A stretch of 64,000 nucleotides of DNA from DASVCN01 sp040905665 (GTDB lineage: Bacteria; Deinococcota; Deinococci; Deinococcales; Trueperaceae). Made by a program: the position numbers and the translations under genes. Below are positions 26,362-34,946 of the stretch, piece after piece (the first letter of the stretch is position 1; every line of letters begins with the position of its first letter). The stretch spans positions 1 through 64,000 of the forward strand of contig JBBDRD010000052.1 of assembly GCA_040905665.1 (NCBI GenBank), given 5' to 3'. The notes beneath the pieces are model-generated. The model was not told the DNA's origin. It saw nothing but the letters and a program-made list of their open reading frames with translations, and ran no database searches.

Positions 26362-26443
26362 TCGAGGCTTCCTGCGCCTTCTTCAGTCGTGTCCGGATTA
26401 CATCCATGTCCCTCATTGAGGCTGCACTCCCTTTCTTGGACTG
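26345..26443 (-). pseudogene. C-terminal remnant of a HigB/Gp49-type toxin
   Basis: The last 32 codons before TGA 26347-26345 encode QSKKGSAAS, then MRDMDVIRTRLKKAQEA, matching the C-terminal end of phage Gp49-like toxins (KKS-KG--TP--D---I--R). Upstream the frame opens only to an ATG at 26479 with no toxin sequence. The stop overlaps the antitoxin start as in an intact pair, so this is a truncated toxin and not a chance frame. Confidence 0.55.
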
Positions 26444-26569
26444 CCGTCTCTGCCCGGCACGGGCGGTCTCGCTGCTCATATGGCGACGCGGCAGCCTTGC
26501 CTTTGGACTCCTGGCGGGTTGGGAACGTTCTGGTTGGGTGTTCCGAAATGAGGAACAGGCGCCTCAGCC

Positions 26570-27916
26570 CTAGTTCGAACTCCAGTCCGGCTTCGCGGCG
26601 TTCTCGACCAGCATTCGCAGGTTGCCCCCATCCCGCCCTACGATCCACAGCTCGGAATCGATGAAGTCCCAGCCCAGGTCGGTCTCCGTCCCGCGTTCGA
26701 AGACGATCTCGTTGCCATCGGGCGAGACGCTCAGGTCGCCAGCAAACCCTTCGGTGAAGCTCGTGATGCGCGTGGCCGTTTCAGTGTCGAAGGAGTACCG
26801 CCACAGATTGGATATCTCGCCGAACTCCTCGAGGACCGAGAAGACGAAGCCGTTTCCGTCGGGCAACCAGGCCAAGCCGAGCACCTCCTCGTACGAAGCG
26901 AAGTCCAGCAGCGGGGTCCCGGGGGTGTCAGTGGTGCCCTCCTGGACCCAGTAGATGCTGTTGGTTGAGTAATTCCAGCCTACGTAGATGAGTTCGTCTG
27001 CCCACTCCTCCGCGGGATTCCAGTTGAGGTGCATGATTATGTTCGGCATATCTTCCGCAGTAACGAGTTGGTCGCCCAGTTCCAGAAGATCGGGGAACTC
27101 CTGAATCCCATAGATGGTGTTGAAGCTGAAGAGGTAGCCCACGCGAGTGCCGTCGCTGTGCCAGGTAGGGGAGCGCGACTCCCAACCGGGTGAGCCGGGG
27201 TGGTAGACGGACTGCTCGGCCGTCGTGTGGTTGCCGTTTGGCTGAACGTCGACCGCGGTGCTCGCCGCCAGTTCGCGGTTGCTGCCCTCGATCATCATTC
27301 CGTACTGGTCCACGCCAGCGCCCAAGTCGGCGACGTCATCGAAGGTGATCATGCCGCTGCCGAACGCGGGCAAGGAGATCTGCTGTACGCTGGGCGCCCC
27401 CAGGAAGTACATGAAGATGACCAGCGAGTCACTGCCGTAATTTCGGACCGGAACGTTGACCGTTGCCTTGGGGTAATCCGCGAGTTCGCCACAGGCAGGC
27501 GGCGCCGACATCCGCCGGTAATTGCCGCCGCTGGTACCGACTGCGTATATATCGCTGTAGAACAGCGAGCAGTAGTTTTCATGGCTGCTGGCGAAGGCGA
27601 TCTCGCGCGCGTCCGGGCTCCAGTCCAGGTCCCAGATCCCGTACACCTCGAACGGATCGTCCTCCCCGTGCGACCATAACTGGCGATCGTTGCTGCCATC
27701 CGGATCGATTACCCGGATCTCGTCACCGGTATCGGCCGGAACGTAAGCGATGGTGTTGTGCATTGCCGGCCCGGCGGGATCGGGGTTGTTGTTCCCGTTT
27801 CCAGGCAAATCGCCATCGCCGTCCCCGTTTCCGTTGCCTGGCCCGGTCGTTGCCCCGCAACCGGTGAGAGCCACCAGTACGATCAGTAAGGCGTAAAGCA
27901 TTCTCCGGAATTGCAT
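26570..27916 (-). CDS. TolB-like beta-propeller lipoprotein
   Basis: A 448-residue predicted lipoprotein. The signal peptide ends in lipobox LTGC (Cys20), followed by a Gly/Asn/Asp-rich linker (about residues 21-48). The rest has PD40/WD40-like repeats: IRVIDPDGSND, LDWSPDAREIAFASS, AWLPDGNGFVFS, LSVSPDGNEIVFERG. Such proteins are periplasmic or surface propellers of unknown binding partner. A scrap of a second copy lies at 1054-1165. The gene is divergent from the AfsR-like regulator, which may control it. Confidence 0.85.
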   Translation of the reverse strand: MQFRRMLYALLIVLVALTGCGATTGPGNGNGDGDGDLPGNGNNNPDPAGPAMHNTIAYVPADTGDEIRVIDPDGSNDRQLWSHGEDDPFEVYGIWDLDWSPDAREIAFASSHENYCSLFYSDIYAVGTSGGNYRRMSAPPACGELADYPKATVNVPVRNYGSDSLVIFMYFLGAPSVQQISLPAFGSGMITFDDVADLGAGVDQYGMMIEGSNRELAASTAVDVQPNGNHTTAEQSVYHPGSPGWESRSPTWHSDGTRVGYLFSFNTIYGIQEFPDLLELGDQLVTAEDMPNIIMHLNWNPAEEWADELIYVGWNYSTNSIYWVQEGTTDTPGTPLLDFASYEEVLGLAWLPDGNGFVFSVLEEFGEISNLWRYSFDTETATRITSFTEGFAGDLSVSPDGNEIVFERGTETDLGWDFIDSELWIVGRDGGNLRMLVENAAKPDWSSN

Positions 27917-28123
27917 TGTTCTGCACCCCTTTTCGGCCTGAGCTTCTGCTCAGAGAGTCTGGTCGCAGCCGTCGTTGAGCGGAAGCAGCTTGAACTTCTG
28001 CTCCTTGTCGCCCGGCCGCACCCGCGTTCAGGAGCGCAGTCTTGCCGAGCAGGCGCGAACGAAGCATTACCAAGGCATTGCCATTCGGGAGGTCCGACGC
28101 GTCCACCCGCGATGGAACCGTCC

Positions 28124-28129
28124 TATAAT
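28124..28129 (+). promoter_or_regulatory. TATAAT -10 box, probable leaderless start
   Basis: A consensus -10 ends 6 nt before GTG 28136. No clear -35 (GTCCAC at 28101-28106) and no Shine-Dalgarno precede that codon, so a leaderless transcript is likely. Confidence 0.5.
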
Positions 28130-28135
28130 CGAGTT

Positions 28136-30994
28136 GTGCATCTGAGAACCCTGGGCGGGGCAGCGCTGGTGGGCTCCTCCTTCAGTCGGCCCAAGCCACT
28201 CCTCTTGCTGGCCTATCTGGCGCTCGAGGGAGCCAAGAGCCGCCGCTTCGTAAGCGAGCTCTTCTGGGGAGAGGCAGCCAGGCCGATGAACAGCCTGAGG
28301 GTGGCCCTTAGCCAGTTGCGGCATGGCGCGCCCGGAGCCTTGATCGAAGAGGAGCAGCGGCTCCGTTGCGTGGTTCCCTGCGACGCCCTGCAGATACTCC
28401 AGGCACTCGAGGCGGGCGACGTCGTTACCGCCGCCGGCAATTACCACGGTCCCTTCCTCGAAGGGTTCGACCTCTCATACGCGAACGCTTCCGGAGCAGC
28501 CGTCGAGCTGGAGGAGTGGGTCTTCGCCACCCGCGAATATCTCGCGGAGCGCTTGCGGTCGGGGCTGATCGGCCTGGCAGAGGCGGAAGCAGCGCTGAGC
28601 GACTTCGCTTCGGTGGCAAGGGGAGCCCAGGTGGCGCTCACTCTGGCCGGCGCGCCACCGCTGGAACCGCTGGAGCTCGAGCGACTTCACCGGCTGCTCG
28701 TCGCGGCCGGCAGCGACAGGGCGTTGGAGTTGGAACGGAGTGCGCACGAATACGGTCTAGTGTTGGACTCGAACCGCGAGGCGGCACGAGCAAAGCTGGC
28801 GCCTGACGCCACTTCCCGTCCCTCTGCACCCAACAACCTTCCCTTCCCCTTGACCGAGTTCGTCGGCCGCGATCCTGAGCAGCTCGAGCTGACCCGCTTG
28901 CTCGACGATCCCGGTACCAGGCTCGTCACCCTCACAGGCCTTGGCGGTGTGGGCAAGTCGCGCTTGGCGCTACAACTGGCGCACTCAAAGTCGCGCGACG
29001 GCAGCTTTCCCGACGGCGTATACTTCGTCGCCCTCGAGTCCTTGACCGATGCTGCGCTGGTTCCGGCCGCGGTGGGTGCCCTGCTCCCGGGCCAGCCGAA
29101 GTCGCTCGAAGAGCTGGCGGAACTGCTGCGCGAGAAGAGTGTTCTCCTGGTGGTGGACAACTGCGAACATCTGCCGGGCATCGACCGGATGGCGGCAACG
29201 CTCTTGGCTAAGTGCCGCTACCTGAAGCTCCTCGCGACTTCCCGGGACCGCTTACTCTTGCCGGCAGAGCAACTCTTCCCCCTGGAGGGCCTTGCCGGAG
29301 TGGAGACGGGGGGCGAGCGTTCGGAAGACGCCCAGGTAGCGCGGATGGCTCCACCTCGTGCCGCTTCGCTCCCTGAATCGCATAGGCAAAACGCGCCTCA
29401 TCAGGACGCGATCCGGCTCTTCGTGCAGCAGGGGAAGCGTGCGCGTCCGCAATTCGAACCGAGCAGCGAGGAGATCGCCCACGTTCGGGTGATTTGCCGC
29501 CTTGTACACGGCTTTCCACTGGGTATCGAGCTCGCCGCCGCCCGTTTGCGGCTAATGTCGACGGAAGAGATCGCCAGGGAGATGGAGGTGGGTCTGGACT
29601 TCCTCGAAGGCGCCTCGGGCGCCATTGCCAAGCGTCACGGCGGAATGCGCTCGACATTCGAACACTCCTGGAGGTTGCTGGAGCCGCCGGAGCAGGTGGT
29701 TCTCAGAAAACTATCGATTTTCACCGGAGGCTTCAGCCGCGAGGCGGCCTCGAGGGTGGTGGGAGCGACGATCCCGCTGCTCGCCACGCTGGTGGACAAG
29801 TCGCTCCTGCGCACCACGGAGTTGGGCCGCTTCGACCGTCATCCGCTCATCCATCAGTACACCGCTGAGAAGCTGGCGGAGCATCCCGCTGAGCTGGCCG
29901 AGGCGCGAGACGCTCACGCCCGCTGGTTCGTGGCGCTTGCGGAGGAAGCCGATGCCCACTCGAGCGGGGAGGCGCAGGGCGTCTGGCTGGAGCGGTTGCA
30001 GAGCGAGCAATACAATCTGCGCGCAGCTCTGGAATGGACGCTGGCCCATGAGGTCGAGCACCACCGGTCGATGTTGGGCCTGCGGCTCGCAGTGGCTCTC
30101 TACCGGTTCTGGTACTACCGAAGCCATCTGGCGGAAGGCCGACACTGGCTTCGTTTGGCGATCGAGAGATCGGAGTCGCTGGGATCCGAGTCTCTGGGAT
30201 CCGAGTCTCTGGGAGAGGAGGCCATCCCGCTGCGGTCGAAGGCGCTCCACGCCGCGGGCGTCCTCGCCGACGAGCAGGGAGACGTTCAGGCAGCATCGGA
30301 GCTATTCGAGGCGCGCCTGACTCTGGCAAGGGAGTTGGGTGACGTGTTCGGCCAGGCGGCGACCCTCAATAGCCTGGGCGTGGTAGCCCTCGCGAAGCGG
30401 GAGTACAGTCGGGCCCGAGATTACCTGGAACAGAGTCTCGAGTTACGCGAGCGCTTGGGCCGCAAGGAGTTGCTCGATACGCCGCGCGTCAACCTGGGGC
30501 TCGTTGCGCTCGCCCAGGAGGACTACCCGCGAGCTCAATCGGAGTTCGAGTACAGCCTCGCCCTCTCTCGGGAGTTCGGCAGCGACATGGGATGCGCGAT
30601 CGCACTCACCAACCTGGGTGCCGTTTGGGTGGACCGCGAAATGCCCGAATCCGCGCAGAAGGCCCTTGCGGAAGCATCGGAACTATACCGGTCGCTGGGC
30701 AACAAGGATGGACTGGGGCACTGCCTCGACGGCTTCGCCGCAGTAGCGACGTTACAGGGACGTCATGAATTCGGAGCACGACTTGCTGGGGCCGCCGCCT
30801 CCCTGCTCGAGTCGATCGGTGCGGCAAGTGGCGCCGTGGACAAGACAAGGGTCGAGAGGCGCTTGGCTGCCGCTCGCGAAGCGCTGGGTACGCAGGGCTT
30901 CGAGGCCAGCTGGCGAAAGGGCTACGAGCAGGGCTATGAAGAGCTGCTAAACGAGGCGTTGGGCGCGCGCGAATATCGCGGGCCCCAAGTTTGA
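28136..30994 (+). CDS. AfsR/SARP-like regulator: winged helix, NB-ARC ATPase and TPR repeats
   Basis: A 952-residue regulator counted from GTG 28136, which lies 7 nt after a TATAAT; ATG 28112 would be upstream of that box. An OmpR-like winged helix and BTAD-type region (VHLRTLGGAALVG to about residue 220) is followed by an NB-ARC/STAND ATPase with Walker A GLGGVGKSRLA (about 267) and VVDNCEHL. A winged linker and C-terminal TPR repeats (residues about 680-940, for example ARDYLEQSLELRERLG) complete it. Such proteins couple ligand sensing to transcription. A 45-bp minisatellite encodes SESLG three times. The short Glu/Arg-rich insert after LFPLEGL is unusual. Confidence 0.88.
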   Translation: MHLRTLGGAALVGSSFSRPKPLLLLAYLALEGAKSRRFVSELFWGEAARPMNSLRVALSQLRHGAPGALIEEEQRLRCVVPCDALQILQALEAGDVVTAAGNYHGPFLEGFDLSYANASGAAVELEEWVFATREYLAERLRSGLIGLAEAEAALSDFASVARGAQVALTLAGAPPLEPLELERLHRLLVAAGSDRALELERSAHEYGLVLDSNREAARAKLAPDATSRPSAPNNLPFPLTEFVGRDPEQLELTRLLDDPGTRLVTLTGLGGVGKSRLALQLAHSKSRDGSFPDGVYFVALESLTDAALVPAAVGALLPGQPKSLEELAELLREKSVLLVVDNCEHLPGIDRMAATLLAKCRYLKLLATSRDRLLLPAEQLFPLEGLAGVETGGERSEDAQVARMAPPRAASLPESHRQNAPHQDAIRLFVQQGKRARPQFEPSSEEIAHVRVICRLVHGFPLGIELAAARLRLMSTEEIAREMEVGLDFLEGASGAIAKRHGGMRSTFEHSWRLLEPPEQVVLRKLSIFTGGFSREAASRVVGATIPLLATLVDKSLLRTTELGRFDRHPLIHQYTAEKLAEHPAELAEARDAHARWFVALAEEADAHSSGEAQGVWLERLQSEQYNLRAALEWTLAHEVEHHRSMLGLRLAVALYRFWYYRSHLAEGRHWLRLAIERSESLGSESLGSESLGEEAIPLRSKALHAAGVLADEQGDVQAASELFEARLTLARELGDVFGQAATLNSLGVVALAKREYSRARDYLEQSLELRERLGRKELLDTPRVNLGLVALAQEDYPRAQSEFEYSLALSREFGSDMGCAIALTNLGAVWVDREMPESAQKALAEASELYRSLGNKDGLGHCLDGFAAVATLQGRHEFGARLAGAAASLLESIGAASGAVDKTRVERRLAAAREALGTQGFEASWRKGYEQGYEELLNEALGAREYRGPQV
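30173..30217 (+). repeat. 15-bp minisatellite, three units, in frame
   Basis: Three 15-bp units (starts 30173, 30188, 30203) beginning GAGTCKCTGGGA encode consecutive ESLGS blocks inside the AfsR-like protein. Units differ at one or two bases. Confidence 0.85.
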
Positions 30995-31000
30995 CTCGGG

Positions 31001-32266
31001 TCACTTTCCTGCCTCAACCCACCTCCAGCGGTCGAAAAATGGGGTTGTTCCGTGGCGCACGCAGTGGTCGCCGTAGAGGAACATTGCCGCCGACCATGCC
31101 TGCAATGGATGTCCCATCGGTCGTCCGCTAAGCCCGTGCAGCCATTCGTTGAACTCCCATGGCTCGGCCTTGCCTGCCTCGTTGGCTTTAGCCAAGAGCT
31201 CAAGGGTTTTGGCCGCGCGCTCATGGTGACCGGCATGCTGCAAGGACGCCACGTAGAAGCCGCCCAGGAATGGCCAAATACCGCCGTTGTGATATTGAAA
31301 CGGCAGGTTCAAGTTGCGGCTACGAAAATACTCCCGCCAGTCACGGTCGCCAGGGAAGATCGGCGGATAGAAGGCCTTTATGGGGTACGGATCATCCGCG
31401 CCAACGCCATGAGCATGCATCAAGATACTGTCCCGCTTTGGCTGATCGGCAACTCCACTCAAAATGGCAAGGCAGTTGCCGAATGCATCGAACGCGTCGC
31501 CGAACTCACGGAAACCCGCCCACGGCAGGTAGTACGGCTTCTCCGTGAGGATCGCCGTGTTCTGGTACAGCAGAAACCACTCGAGCCGCAGCGCCTTCAG
31601 TTGCTCGAGCTGATCCCCGTAAGCGTGTCCATCCCAAGGCCGGTCGAGCCACAGCAGGAGGTTGATCTTCCATCGCACGTCATTGGCGACACTAAGGTAC
31701 GGCGCCGGATCTCTTCCGATTGCTTCCGCCATGAGCGACATGGCGCGCATTGCGACCACGTACAGCACATTGTCGTATAGGACGTTGTAGCGAACGCTGT
31801 ACAGATCGGCCCAGTCGCCGGCTTCGGGCACCTCCAGCAGTCCGCAGCCGTTCATGTCCTGATAGCGCAGCCACTGGGCAGCACTTTCCAGGCGCGGCCA
31901 TGCCTGAGCAATGAAATCGGTGTCCTCGGTCGCATGCAGATAAGCGTCATGAGCGAGCAGGAACCAGAGGTTCGCGTCCACCGCGCCGGCGTTCTCGGTC
32001 GTTACATCGCCGGTGCGAGTATCGACGTTCAGGTGCACCATCCCCAGTTCGCTCTGATGACGTCCCAACGTGTCCAGGGAGGCTCGAACACAACCGATCA
32101 GCTCGTTGTCCCCCGTCAGTAGCGCTCCCAAGCTGGTGATTGCCGAATCGCGCGCCCACACCTGAGGGTAGCCGCCGGCAAGGGCGCTGGCCTTGAACCC
32201 CATGGGCGTCGCACAGCCTCTTAGCACTTCCAGCGCTCGTTCACGAGCTTGCGCGACAAGCGACAC
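31001..32266 (-). CDS. (alpha/alpha)6-barrel glycoside hydrolase, GH100-like
   Basis: A 421-residue protein without signal peptide, so cytoplasmic. Motifs recall GH100 neutral invertases and glycogen-debranching-like hydrolases: YPQVWARDSAITSLGA near the N-terminus with the candidate catalytic Asp, NAGAVDANLWFLLAH, FQYHNGGIWPFLGGFYV and EFNEWLHGLSG near the end. It would hydrolyse the oligosaccharide imported by the upstream transporter. The GTG start overlaps the permease stop by one base (TAGTG), indicating translational coupling. Substrate (sucrose-like or alpha-glucoside) is not settled. Confidence 0.75.
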   Translation of the reverse strand: MSLVAQARERALEVLRGCATPMGFKASALAGGYPQVWARDSAITSLGALLTGDNELIGCVRASLDTLGRHQSELGMVHLNVDTRTGDVTTENAGAVDANLWFLLAHDAYLHATEDTDFIAQAWPRLESAAQWLRYQDMNGCGLLEVPEAGDWADLYSVRYNVLYDNVLYVVAMRAMSLMAEAIGRDPAPYLSVANDVRWKINLLLWLDRPWDGHAYGDQLEQLKALRLEWFLLYQNTAILTEKPYYLPWAGFREFGDAFDAFGNCLAILSGVADQPKRDSILMHAHGVGADDPYPIKAFYPPIFPGDRDWREYFRSRNLNLPFQYHNGGIWPFLGGFYVASLQHAGHHERAAKTLELLAKANEAGKAEPWEFNEWLHGLSGRPMGHPLQAWSAAMFLYGDHCVRHGTTPFFDRWRWVEAGK

Positions 32267-33141
32267 TAGCGGCCTCCGAGCCCCGTCATGGTTATTCCTT
32301 TGATGAAGTACCGCTGTGCGAAGATGAAGACTACCAAAACCGGTAGCAGCGCGATGACGCTCCCCGCCATCAGGAGTGTCCAGGCGGTGTTGTACTGACC
32401 CTGCAGCGTGTTCAGTCCCACGGTGAGCGTGCTCATTTCGGTACTACTAGTCACAATCAACGGATACAGGAACGAGTTCCAGTTGAACAGGAAGGTGAAA
32501 ATCGCCAGGGCCGAGAGCGCCGGCCCGGAAAGCGGCAAGATGACCCTGAGGAAGATCTGGAAGTGGTTGGCGCCGTCCACCACCGCCGCGTCCTCGAGCT
32601 CGTAGGGAATCGTCAAAAAATACTGCCTTAGCAGAAACGTCCCGAACGCGTTGAACGCGGCGGGGAGAATCAATGCCTGATACGTGTCGATCCAACCGAG
32701 GTAGCGCAACAGGATGAAATTGGGGATTATCACGACCTGGGCAGGGATCATCAGCGTAGCTAAGTACCCGAGGAATAGTGCGTCGCGGCCCGGAAAGTGC
32801 ATGCGCGCAAAGGCATATGCCGCTAAAGCGCTGCTGGTTATGTGTAGTCCGGTGACCGCCGTGGCGACGATCAAACTGTTCAAGAAGAATCGGGCGAACG
32901 GAAGCACTTCGAACAGGCGACGATAGTTGTCCCAGTGGACGGGGTTGGGAATGAAGGTCGGCGGAAATTCGAACACCGCGCCCACCGACTTGAGGGACGT
33001 CGACAACATCCAGATGAAAGGCATCAGCATGATAAGGGCCGTTGGGAGCAGGACGACGGCCAAGAGAATGTCGCCCACTCGCTCGCGTCGGTTTTTGCTC
33101 ACACGGGTCGCCGGTTCGAGCCGGGCGTCTCCATCAGTCAT
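32266..33141 (-). CDS. Sugar ABC transporter permease (MalG type)
   Basis: A 291-residue CUT1 permease. After a short cytoplasmic head it has a first membrane segment (LLAVVLLPTALIMLMPFIWML), the ELEDAAVVDGANHFQIFLRVILPLSGP EAA loop and the C-terminal YFIKGITMTGLGGR. It overlaps the MalF-type gene by 8 nt and the glycosidase gene by 1 nt. It belongs with the binding protein encoded at 34946-36202. Confidence 0.92.
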   Translation of the reverse strand: MTDGDARLEPATRVSKNRRERVGDILLAVVLLPTALIMLMPFIWMLSTSLKSVGAVFEFPPTFIPNPVHWDNYRRLFEVLPFARFFLNSLIVATAVTGLHITSSALAAYAFARMHFPGRDALFLGYLATLMIPAQVVIIPNFILLRYLGWIDTYQALILPAAFNAFGTFLLRQYFLTIPYELEDAAVVDGANHFQIFLRVILPLSGPALSALAIFTFLFNWNSFLYPLIVTSSTEMSTLTVGLNTLQGQYNTAWTLLMAGSVIALLPVLVVFIFAQRYFIKGITMTGLGGR

Positions 33142-34063
33142 AAGTCACCCATTGACGCTGCATCCGGAATTGAACCAGCGTAATCGCGAAAATGATGGCG
33201 AAAAGCACCCACGCCATGGCGGCGGCATAGCCCATTTGGAAGAACTGAAAGGCGTAGCGATAGATGTTGAAGACAAGGGTATTGGTCGCGTTGGCCGGCC
33301 CACCCTGAGTCATTACGAACGCCTGCTCGAACACCTGAAATGAGTTGATGATGCTGATCACCAACACGAAAAACGTCGTGGAGGAGAGCATCGGTACGGT
33401 AATGAAGCGAAAGCGGTGCCACCCGTTCGCCCCGTCGATCTTGGCCGCCTCATATAGGTGACTGGGAACCGCCTGGAGACCCGCCAGGAACAACACCATC
33501 GAAAACCCGATCTGCTGCCAGATGCTCATGATGATGATCGCACTGAGCGCCCACCTCGTGCTGGACAGCCACATCGGTGGGTTGTCTACTCCGATCAGAT
33601 ACAAGAAGCTGTTCAACAAACCGAAGTCTGCGTGAAAAATCCAACGCCACACCAGCGCCACGGCGACGGTCGAGGCGACCACGGGCATGAAATAGACGGT
33701 CCGGAAGAAAAGCAGACCGGGCAGGCGGCGGCTGAGCGCCATCGCCACGAGAAGGGAAATCGCCATCTGGACAGGTACTGTTCCGAGGACGTATACCACT
33801 GTGTTCCACAAAACCGTATGGAAGAGCGGGTCGGTAGCCAACCGTCGGTAGTTGGCGAACCCGACCCACTCCGCTGCTTGCAACAAGTCCCAATTCGTGA
33901 AACTTATCAGCAGCGCGGCCAATACGGGCAGAAACGTGAAAATTAGGAATCCCAGCAGGTTAGGGAGGAGAAAACCGTAGGCCGTCAGCAAGGTTCGCAC
34001 CTTACTCAAACGGCGTCCACGCGCCCGTACGTCTCGGCTCGTTGCCGTCTTGTACGTGGTCAT
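33134..34063 (-). CDS. Sugar ABC transporter permease (MalF type)
   Basis: A 309-residue CUT1 permease. ATG 34063 is preferred over 34096 because GGAGGAGG lies 4 nt upstream. The membrane segment AYGFLLPNLLGFLIFTFLPVLAALLI and the EAA loop LYEAAKIDGANGWHRFRFITVPML are typical. The gene starts 16 bp after the amidohydrolase stop, in the same leftward operon. Confidence 0.92.
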   Translation of the reverse strand: MTTYKTATSRDVRARGRRLSKVRTLLTAYGFLLPNLLGFLIFTFLPVLAALLISFTNWDLLQAAEWVGFANYRRLATDPLFHTVLWNTVVYVLGTVPVQMAISLLVAMALSRRLPGLLFFRTVYFMPVVASTVAVALVWRWIFHADFGLLNSFLYLIGVDNPPMWLSSTRWALSAIIIMSIWQQIGFSMVLFLAGLQAVPSHLYEAAKIDGANGWHRFRFITVPMLSSTTFFVLVISIINSFQVFEQAFVMTQGGPANATNTLVFNIYRYAFQFFQMGYAAAMAWVLFAIIFAITLVQFRMQRQWVTYD

Positions 34064-34079
34064 GGCCTCCTCCCCCACC

Positions 34080-34946
34080 TCACTCCTCGAAACCAAAGAT
34101 GCGCGCCGCGTTTCGGTAGAAGATCAACTCCTGTTGATCATCGTCAAGACCCATTGCCGAGAACGCTTGTTGCCACGCCGCGATGTCCCCTTTCATGCGA
34201 CGCATGTCGGAGTCGGAGCCGTAGACGAGTTTTTCGGGACGTATCTCGTTCATGACGTACTTGCCGTCGATGATGTGGTTTCGCACCACGTCACCACCCG
34301 ATACATCGAAGAACAGTCGTGGACGCCAGCGTGCGACGGCGCAGGCGGTGCGGTAGTCGGGCCAACCCAGGTGGGCGCCGATAATGAACATTTCCGGAAA
34401 GTGGAAGGCGATGGTGTCGAGATATATCGGTTGCATTCGGGCCGAGGAGAAGCCGTAGCGGCGTCCCCGCGCCTCGCGTCCCAGGCGAGCTACCAGGTCG
34501 GCCTCCTCCTTGCCCGTGGGTGGCGCCTTCCAGGCATCTTCACCTCCGCCCATCAGGTAGTCGTTTGGCCCGCCCAGAATGCCGGTATGGAAGAGGATCC
34601 GCATACCGTTGGCCTGTGCCTTCTCATAGTGACGGTAGTAGGCCTCGTCGTCGTAATCGCGGCTCGGCCCCAGGATCTTGATGCCATGGAAGCCGCGCTC
34701 CTTGAACTCGTCGATCAGGCTTGGCGGATCCTCGTCGAGTCGGAGCCAGCCCATCCCAACGTACAGGTCGGGATAGTGGCCGATGGCTTCCTCGAGGGCG
34801 TCGTGCCCTACGCGGCCCGGTGTGCCCAGGAGGGCAATCTTTTCGACTCCGATCTCCTGGGCCTGGTCGTGAAGTGCCTCCGCGAAACCGCTGGTCTCGC
34901 GGCTGTCCCACCAGAAATGATGAACGTGGGAGTCGAAAACTCGCAT
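34080..34946 (-). CDS. Amidohydrolase-2 family TIM-barrel hydrolase
   Basis: A 288-residue metal-dependent hydrolase. The N-terminal FDSHVHHFWW gives the HxH metal site. HTGIL, IIGAHLGWP and the C-terminal VYGSDSD (metal Asp) complete the set. Relatives include sugar-lactone hydrolases and decarboxylases (COG2159/COG3618). Its ATG overlaps the binding-protein stop (TGATG), so it is translationally coupled inside a sugar transport operon, between the binding protein and the permeases. Hydrolysis of a sugar lactone is a reasonable guess but unproven. Confidence 0.82.
   Translation of the reverse strand: MRVFDSHVHHFWWDSRETSGFAEALHDQAQEIGVEKIALLGTPGRVGHDALEEAIGHYPDLYVGMGWLRLDEDPPSLIDEFKERGFHGIKILGPSRDYDDEAYYRHYEKAQANGMRILFHTGILGGPNDYLMGGGEDAWKAPPTGKEEADLVARLGREARGRRYGFSSARMQPIYLDTIAFHFPEMFIIGAHLGWPDYRTACAVARWRPRLFFDVSGGDVVRNHIIDGKYVMNEIRPEKLVYGSDSDMRRMKGDIAAWQQAFSAMGLDDDQQELIFYRNAARIFGFEE

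Noticed and set aside
25864..26664. 266-codon plus-strand frame
   Set aside because: Overlaps the HigA-like antitoxin and part of the TolB-like gene in antisense. Its apparent signal peptide is accidental.
28100..28135. ATG 28112 as start of the AfsR-like regulator
   Set aside because: It lies upstream of a TATAAT ideally placed for GTG 28136, and similarity to the winged helix begins at that GTG.
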